Assembly (NCBI GenBank): GCA_964017045.1
Contig: OZ024799.1
Coordinates: forward strand, 31,135,596 to 31,199,595
Source: Omphiscola glabra
Lineage: Eukaryota; Mollusca; Gastropoda; Lymnaeidae
Length of the DNA stretch: 64,000 bases
Direction: 5' to 3'
Positions 57,666 through 64,000 of this stretch are shown here, one piece after another. Every line of letters begins with the position of its first letter. Within the stretch, counting starts at the first letter, position 1. Position numbers and translations under genes: made by a program. The notes beneath the pieces are model-generated. The model searched no databases. It worked only from the letters and a program-made list of their open reading frames with translations, and had not been told where the DNA came from.

Positions 57666-58064
57666 CTTACAAAAGAAACATTAGAATGGCGGTGGATTCA
57701 CCACTTGAATTGTACAGCTTCTCTTACAAGAGAAACATAAGAATGGCGGTGGATTCACCACTTGAATTGTACAGCTTCTCTTACAAGAGAAACATTAGAA
57801 TGGCGGTGGATTCACCACTTGAATTGTACAGCTTCTCTTACAAGAGAAACATTAGAATGGCGGTGGATTCACCACTTGAATTGTACAGCTTCTCTTACAA
57901 GAGAAACATTAGAATGGCGGTGGATTCACCACTTGAATTGTACAGCTTCTCTTACAAGAGAAACATTAGAATGGCGGTGGATTCACCACTTGAATTGTAC
58001 AGCTTCTCTTACAAGAGAAACATTAGAATGGCGGTGGATTCACCACTTGAATTGTACAGCTTCT
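57666..58064. repeat. Minisatellite, 57-bp unit, 7 nearly identical copies
   Basis: aacattagaatggcggtgga is spaced at exactly 57 bp with almost no variation, which indicates a recent expansion. Two plus frames are open (19-residue repeats). No gene context. Confidence 0.95.
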
Positions 58065-58799
58065 TGAGGTCGCTAGTTTCCTCTTACTTGTTTTTAAAAA
58101 GGGTTAAAAAAAAGTATTTTTTTTAAACACCAATTTAAAGTAGGAGTCCGTTCTTGGTGTGCATGAATTATACGTAAAACAGTGGTTCTTAAACTGTGAT
58201 CTGAAGCAGGAGCCAAGAAGAAATTTACAGGGACTCGAGAGAATATTTCGCTCTATTCAAATAAAAACCTAGTGGTGATAAAAAACTTCGCCTTAATATC
58301 AAAATATTGACTGATTATTTCCAGAATATATAAATATACAGGAGGTAAGTAGAAGGTATATAGAAGGTAAATAGATGGTAATTAGAAGGTAAGTAGAGGG
58401 GAAGGTAAGCAGAAGGTAAGTAAGCACGTGTCAGCTTTCTGAATAAAGAAAACATTAAAACCATTGAAATACCCATCAAATTTTTGATAGCTTCTTCGTG
58501 ACAGTGACAGACGATACATTACATTATTAAAGTCTGACATGTCAACTTATTTTCACACCACCCTCGGGAGAATCGCTTACTAACGTCTTTGTTTGATGTC
58601 TTAGGTAAGCGTCTTATTCTATAAATAAGATCTTCCATTTTAAAATGTCGCGGAACTAATGACCGGGAATGTTGGTGGGAAAAGGGGGGGGGGGGGGGGG
58701 AGAGAACGGAAGTTTGAATGAGCGGTGGGATACACATGGGCGTATTAAAAATATCAAATGAATCTATTGTCTGTCTCTCTACCTGGATTTCTGTCTGTT
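58065..58799. other. No gene seen; short repeat and hAT-like end
   Basis: cagtggttcttaaactgtga at 58182 resembles one terminus of a hAT element; no partner found. gaaggtaagtaga units lie at 58335-58420. A poly-G run of about 16 lies near 58685. Confidence 0.4.
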
Positions 58800-59220
58800 T
58801 GTTATACCCACCTTGGCCCTCAGACTATTATACCCACCTAGGCCCTCAGGCTGTCAGTTTGTTATACTCACCTAGGCCCTCAGACTGTTATACTCAGGCC
58901 CCCAGACGGTCCGTTTGTTATACCCAACAAGGCCCTCAGACTGTCTTTTTGTTGTACGCACCTAGGCCCTCAGACTGTTATACTCACTTAGGCCCTCAGA
59001 CTGTTATACTCACCTAGGCCCTCAGACTGTTATACCCACTTAGGCAGCGGTGGTTTGCAGCAAGTTCGGTCAGGTTCGTGCGAACCGTTAGTTCAAAATA
59101 ATAAATATGACTGAATGTGGCGGTGACCGATATGGCATAAGGGGACATACTAACTACGAAACCTTTGTTACGAATTTGGAAATACACCGCTGCACTTAGG
59201 CCCTCAGACTGTCTGTCTTT
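58800..59220. repeat. Minisatellite, about 25-bp unit, interrupted by a hAT element
   Basis: ggccctcagactgttatacc followed by cacctta units recur on both sides of the 148-bp insertion at 59045-59192. Confidence 0.88.
59045..59192. mobile_element. Short hAT-type MITE, 148 bp, inserted in a minisatellite
   Basis: Ends are cagcggtggtttgcag and aaatacaccgctg. A perfect 8-bp duplication, cacttagg, lies at 59037-59044 and 59193-59200 and derives from the host array. Confidence 0.88.
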
Positions 59221-59243
59221 ACACCCACCTTGACTATCCTATA

Positions 59244-59915
59244 CAGTGGTACCTTGACATAATGAATTTAATCTTTCCGTAACCTTATTCGTATGTCAAT
59301 TTGCTCGTATCTCAAAGCACTTTGCCCCATTGAAATTAATAGAAATGCCATTTATCCGTTCCAGCCCCCCCCCACCCCCTACCCCCACGGGCCCAGTTTT
59401 TTTGTTACGTGTTTTTGAATAAGAAAAATGTATTTATAGATGACAAGTATTGTATAAAAACATAATAAAAGAGAATGTAAAGAAATCAACTGGTTTTATA
59501 CAGTGTATTTACCTTGGAAATCAGCCGAGCTTACGGAAGATGCTGTCGGAGGTGTTGGGTGGAGGAGATAGGCGGAGCAACTTCAATTACTGGGTACACT
59601 GTTAATGCTACTCTTTCGGTCACTTTAATTCATTTACTCGTTACACTCTTAATGGTGCACTTTATCCCTAAACTTAATGGAACTTAACTAAACTTCACTG
59701 AACTTAACTAAACTTCCCTGAACTTAATTGAACTTAAATGCTACTGTACAATTTTTTTTTTACTTTCCCTTAATTTTCGTCACTGTAGACGGCCGACCCG
59801 CTGATCCGGTTCCTCGTATCTCAAATATTTCTCGTATCTCAAAGTAAAACATCGCTCGCTCGACGGCTCGTATCTAAAAAATTATCGTATGTTAGGGCAC
59901 TCGTATGTCGCACTG
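59244..59915. mobile_element. pogo/mariner-type MITE, 672 bp
   Basis: Left end cagtggtaccttgacata; the right end reads cagtgcgacatacgagtg on the other strand. Flanked by TA on both sides. Subterminal tcgtatctcaaa motifs occur in both arms. No transposase frame. Confidence 0.8.
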
Positions 59916-60039
59916 TATTTTCCCTCTCTTATACCCCTGTCAATTATCGCTACTATTTCTTTGCTACATCGGACATGACCCATTTGAAATGTCTAAAATT
60001 TGGATAATAATTAAGAAACAAATTAATGTTCTTCCTCCC

Positions 60040-60363
60040 TCCCACACCCACATAAGGTAGGTCTTTTCTCCCACATAAGGTGTGTCATTTTCTCCCAAAT
60101 AAGTTGTGGCTTTTCCCTCACATACGGTGTGTCATTTTCTCCCACATAAGGTGTGGCTTTTCCCTCACATACGGTGCGTCATTTTCTCCAACATAAGGTG
60201 TGGCTTTTCCCTCACATAAGGTGCGTCATTTTCTCCCACATAAGGTGTGGCTTGTCCCTCACATACGGTGTCATTTTCTCCCACATAAGGTGTGGCTTTT
60301 CCCTCACATAAGGTGCGTCATTTTCTCCCACATAAGGTGTGGCTTTTCCCTCACATAAGGTGG
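60040..60363. repeat. Minisatellite, about 46-bp unit, 7 copies
   Basis: tctcccacataaggtgtggc alternates with ttttccctcacataaggtgcgtcatt. The unit is itself a diverged dimer. Confidence 0.9.
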
Positions 60364-60687
60364 GGTATCCTGCACTATTACAAAATACCCAAAGTATGTA
60401 ATACGTGGAAATTTTTTTAACGCTTTTTTAAGCACGTACCAGCTTTCTGAATAAAGAAGTTATTAAATTTAGTGAAATATATTTTTGACACACGGCTAGA
60501 CTCAAAACTGTTATTAAACGCATTCTATTTAAACGGAAGTTTGGACTTGTATATTATTAGACGCTTTTTCTTGCGTGTCAGTTTTGACCCATTTCCTGAT
60601 CTCCATTTGAGCGCAAACTTTGTACACTTACCCAGCCCCGATGACAATACAACCCTTCTTGTCAGTAGGTCACTGATGACCTCCACT

Positions 60688-60873
60688 CAGGGCCGGCCTT
60701 AGGCCCCTGCAACCTATGCGGCCGCAGTGGGCCCCGCACTTTCATAGGTCCCGCCCCGAATTTATTTTCAAATACAAAATCTTAATTTTCACTTATTATC
60801 CTTATTCCTACCCAGGCTGGGCCCCGCGCAATCCGTTTCGCATAGGGCCCCGCAATTGTTAGGGTCGGCCCTG
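60688..60873. mobile_element. Short hAT-type MITE, 186 bp
   Basis: Ends are cagggccggccttagg and gttagggtcggccctg. Flanking 8-mers are cctccact (60680-60687) and cctccacg (60874-60881), one mismatch. Internal gggccccgc motifs in both arms. Confidence 0.88.
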
Positions 60874-60881
60874 CCTCCACG

Positions 60882-62068
60882 TACCATTGAGTGAACTTTT
60901 TGGATCAAATATTGCAATCCAATTTTGACCCACTTCCTGATCTCTTACTGAGCTGAAACTTTTTACACTTATCCACCCCCCCCCCCCCCCCATTACATGA
61001 GCTCATGTTCCAGTATTGTGCGTTTTACATATGGTGTGTTATCAGTTTCGAAGCCTACTTCTTATTGTAATATTTAAATTTTAGACGCTTCTTAAATCAT
61101 GTTCCATTATTTTGATTTGTGTTTTACATCTTCCAAGGCTAAAAGGTACAAAGGGTAAATAACATTTTTAAAATACTTTTTAAAAAATAAACACTATTTT
61201 CAAAATGTTGCTAAAAAGTATGAAATTAATGTTAATAAAAAAAACTTCAGCGTTTTTACAGTCATGTGACTAGAGAAATGTGGGTCACCTATGAAATACA
61301 ATAATGTCGTATGATTTGATAAATACAGTGTTGGACAAATGAATACGATTTGCTACAATGGTTATGATGCAGATTTTTTAATCATGGAAATATGCGTTCT
61401 CATAACTGCCTTTCATTACTGTTATAGCCTCCAAATGATCGTGATCTTGAAAAGTGGAAAGAAGTTGGCGATACCGCTGCGGACATGTCTTTGCGATTTG
61501 CAAAGAACTTTGAGCTGAAGGGCGATCAGCTCTTTTTTAGTTATTTAACTGATACAAATTCTGCTTCAATGAAGATTTTTTTTTTTGGGGGGGGGGGGGG
61601 CATTTTCTTTAAACCTTTTTTTATTTTTAGAAAGCGTGTTTTCAAAAGTATTTTTTAAATATATTGTTTCGCCATTGGAGATTTCACTACCCATATTTAG
61701 GCAGTTGGTAATGTGAGAATCGACCAAATTGTTTTATCTAGAATTATACCAATTACATTTTAGCCCTGCGTACCAGAAGCTTTAATATTGGAAAGTAACT
61801 CTCAATCCAAACCAAATTATAATTACGGAATATATATATTATATATATATTATATTATATATGTAATAAAATGTAGCGGTTCATTTAAACTCAAGTTCTG
61901 TTAATCGGCATCCGAAAGATCGACACTTTACTGTATAAAATTCAAACACACAAATACAAAGCCTAGCTCCCTAACATTTGTATATATATATATATATGTT
62001 CTGGTGTATGAATATCTCTCAGTAAAAAAAAGTTATCAGCCCGATATTTTATTTCATGTGATGCTGTC
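60882..62068. other. No gene seen
   Basis: AT-rich sequence with poly-C (about 60977), poly-G (about 61587) and (AT)n runs at 61830-61862 and 61980-61997. A degenerate copy of 60570-60640 (gacccacttcctgatctctt) is at 60927-60960. Confidence 0.45.
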
Positions 62069-62453
62069 ATTCAATGTGTCTTGTTGTTGTATCTTGTACC
62101 GACGTTGTCATTCAATGTGTCTTGTTGTTGTATCTTGTACCGACGTTGTCATTCAATGTGTCTTGTTGTTGTATCTTGTACCGACGTTGTCATTCAATGT
62201 GTCTTATTGTTGTATCTTGTACCGACGTTGTCATTCAATGTGTCTTGTTGTTGTATCTTGTACCGACGTTGTCATTCAATGTGTCTTGTTGTTGTATCTT
62301 GTACCGACGTTGTCATTCAATGTGTCTTGTTGTTGTATCTTGTACCGACGTTGTCATTCAATGTGTCTTATTGTTGTATCTTGTACCGACGTTGTCATTC
62401 AATGTGTCTTATTGTTGTATCTTGTACCGACGTTGTCATTCAATGTGTCTTAT
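62069..62453. repeat. Minisatellite, 41-bp unit, 10 nearly identical copies
   Basis: cattcaatgtgtcttgttgt followed by tgtatcttgtaccgacgttgt, spaced exactly 41 bp; the only variation is cttgttg versus cttattg. All three plus frames are open over a 123-bp superperiod. Confidence 0.95.
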
Positions 62454-63124
62454 GTCGCAGTTCTTACACAAGTCTCTCCGTGGCGTTATTTTAAAGATTT
62501 TTATACATTTGATGGTGTTGTACCACTTGCTGATGTTGCATGTGATAGACAGCAGTAGAGAAACTCGGATACAAATATGTTCCACAAACATACACAACAA
62601 CTTCCCAGGGTATCTCTTTGGAAAACATGTCTTTTTGTGGGTGGTTTTAAAGCATTCATTTCCACCACTGAATTCAACATTGTAATTTCTTAAGTTTGAC
62701 AAATTTTGTACAGGATTAATTTGTTCTCTAAATAATTCGTTTTGCGTGTTTAATTGGCGCCCCGAAAAATTTGACCAGTGTTTGATGGCAATGCTGTAGC
62801 GTTATTTCATTAAATATCCTCCGTAATCAGCAACAGCGCTTCATCTATTCGAGGCACACCTCGTTCTTCCTCCCCCAAAGCCAAGTCTCCTTTTTAAACT
62901 TATGAACTGACCTACCTTCGCCCAAAAATTGTTTAATGATTCTATGCTGTCCTTGAATATCCACCACACTATTCCAGAACACACACACACAGTCATAAAA
63001 CACGGGCTGGTGTGAGTCACCAAGAACTCCGACGATTAGGAACCAATCAATAGCTCCACCACAGATGTAGACAAACTGCTGGAACTCAGCCCTCTATCTC
63101 GCTCTCTCTCCGTGTGTCCTCTAG
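62454..63124. other. No gene seen
   Basis: No recognised feature except the polypyrimidine tract (about 63090-63124) preceding the candidate exon. Confidence 0.4.
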
Positions 63125-63301
63125 TGTAAATCCGTGGGTGACTTCAGCGACTACACCCGGCGGATGCCAGTGTTGGGAATAGAGCAGAACTATTCCGTGA
63201 GAGGGTTTCAGCCTGCTACTGAATTGGCCACGGACACCAGGAGTTTGGCTCACATCATTGAACTAGCAACAATTGATTCGTGGAGGGAAAAGGAGAGGGG
63301 G
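63125..63301 (+). CDS. Candidate internal exon of an unidentified plus-strand gene
   Basis: A strong pyrimidine-rich acceptor (ctctctctccgtgtgtcctctag) precedes a 177-nt open segment of exactly 59 codons, phase 0-0, ending at a consensus donor gtgagt. It reads CKSVGDFSDYTRRMPVLG, then IEQNYSVRGFQPATELATDT, RSLAHIIELATIDSWREK and ERG. Its GC content is higher than the flanks, there is a stop immediately before the acceptor, and the opposite strand has no long frame. I do not recognise the family. It lies about 23 kb upstream of the first synapsin coding exon on the opposite strand, so it may belong to a neighbouring gene. Confidence 0.45.
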
Positions 63302-64000
63302 GTGAGTTCCTGCCGGCCAATGGCATTCAAGAGGCAGTCGCGTGCTAAGTGAAGGGAAAACCCCCCCCCCCCCCGGGCTAAATTGCCAGGATTTTTTTTT
63401 ATTTTTTAAAAAGTTAGATTTATATGTTACTCCACTTAATATAATTATTACGTCGCGATGCCATCATAAAAAGGCAATAATTTGTCTTATCACTAAAGAT
63501 GGTTCTTTCCTTTAATAAAGTCAACATAAATTGGTAGTTGTAAGTGCAATTGTCAACCCAACTTTTACATTAATTGTATTAGTATTATAAAATGCAGGTT
63601 CATTTTTGTCAATTTCAATTATATGTAGTTTTTAAAAATACGTCCATGAACACACTGATATAATAATTTATTTAAGTGATGTGAAGTGAAACTTAAACAA
63701 CGTAATTTTAATACACGACCAGTGAATGTTTTTGGTGCCAAGACGACAACGCTACATGATGTAACTTCCAGCTCCTCGTAGGGCATTCCGGCAGCACGCG
63801 CCAACGTTAACCTCGATCTGACATCTCGGGCAGGTCACGCAGCGTATCGATCACCGAGTCCACAGTAGCCATGGCAACATGTAGCGGTAACCAGCCAATG
63901 CATTGGTGGATGGAAGTTTGACTATTTACGTCATGGCTGGCAGAGCGACACACAACAAAACTGGCTGCTGATGTATCAGTGGAATAGACGATTGTGTGAT
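63302..64000. other. No gene seen
   Basis: Poly-C run at 63361-63374 followed by AT-rich sequence. No further exon was recognised up to the window edge. Confidence 0.4.

Noticed and set aside
62004..62685. Overlapping plus-strand frames of 137-203 codons
   Set aside because: A 41-bp array read in three frames; the peptide is just the repeat in rotating frame.

Overview
The window is animal genomic DNA, most probably from a gastropod mollusc. This is inferred from the synapsin sequence, the retrotransposon families and the very repeat-rich, low-coding content. No bacterial or organellar feature was seen. Only about 1 kb of the 64 kb is convincingly protein-coding.

The one clear gene is synapsin (Syn), the synaptic-vesicle phosphoprotein with an ATP-grasp core. 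It lies on the minus strand, and eight small coding exons are spread from 40,055 down to 2,543. In transcript order they are: 39808-40055 (domain A start, linker, beginning of domain C), 32768-32917, 27343-27493, 20492-20581, an optional 36-nt microexon at 19830-19865, 10622-10684, and two alternative copies of the same 143-nt exon at 6178-6320 and 2543-2685. Every junction has consensus splice sites and compatible phases. The rest of the C domain and the C-terminal tail lie beyond the left edge. Any further 5' untranslated exons and the promoter lie above 40,216 and were not identified. The two 143-nt exons encode the same structural segment at about 50% identity to each other. Because 143 is not a multiple of three, including both would break the frame, which is the signature of mutually exclusive splicing.

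The rest is introns and 5' flank. By hand tally about a fifth of the window (roughly 14 kb) is tandem arrays: around 50 unrelated minisatellites with 12-88 bp units. Mobile elements include at least nine short hAT-type elements, eight of them with recognisable 8-bp target-site duplications that match exactly or at 7 of 8 positions. Two of these closely resemble the SPIN/OposCharlie/URR1 group known for horizontal transfer. There are also a pogo/mariner-type MITE with TA duplications, a long foldback element, tRNA-derived SINE remnants, and several decayed non-LTR retrotransposons. Two of the retrotransposons carry minisatellites grown out of their own coding sequence, and one LINE is inserted inside another.

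Two isolated plus-strand open segments with good splice acceptors (46209-46349 and 63125-63301) may be exons of unidentified genes. Region by region: 1-11 kb holds the alternative exons, a foldback element and hAT elements; 11-20 kb is mostly intron; 20-33 kb holds exons with LINE fragments and arrays; 33-40 kb is intron, arrays and the first coding exon; 41-64 kb is upstream flank or 5' introns dominated by arrays, hAT elements and LINEs.
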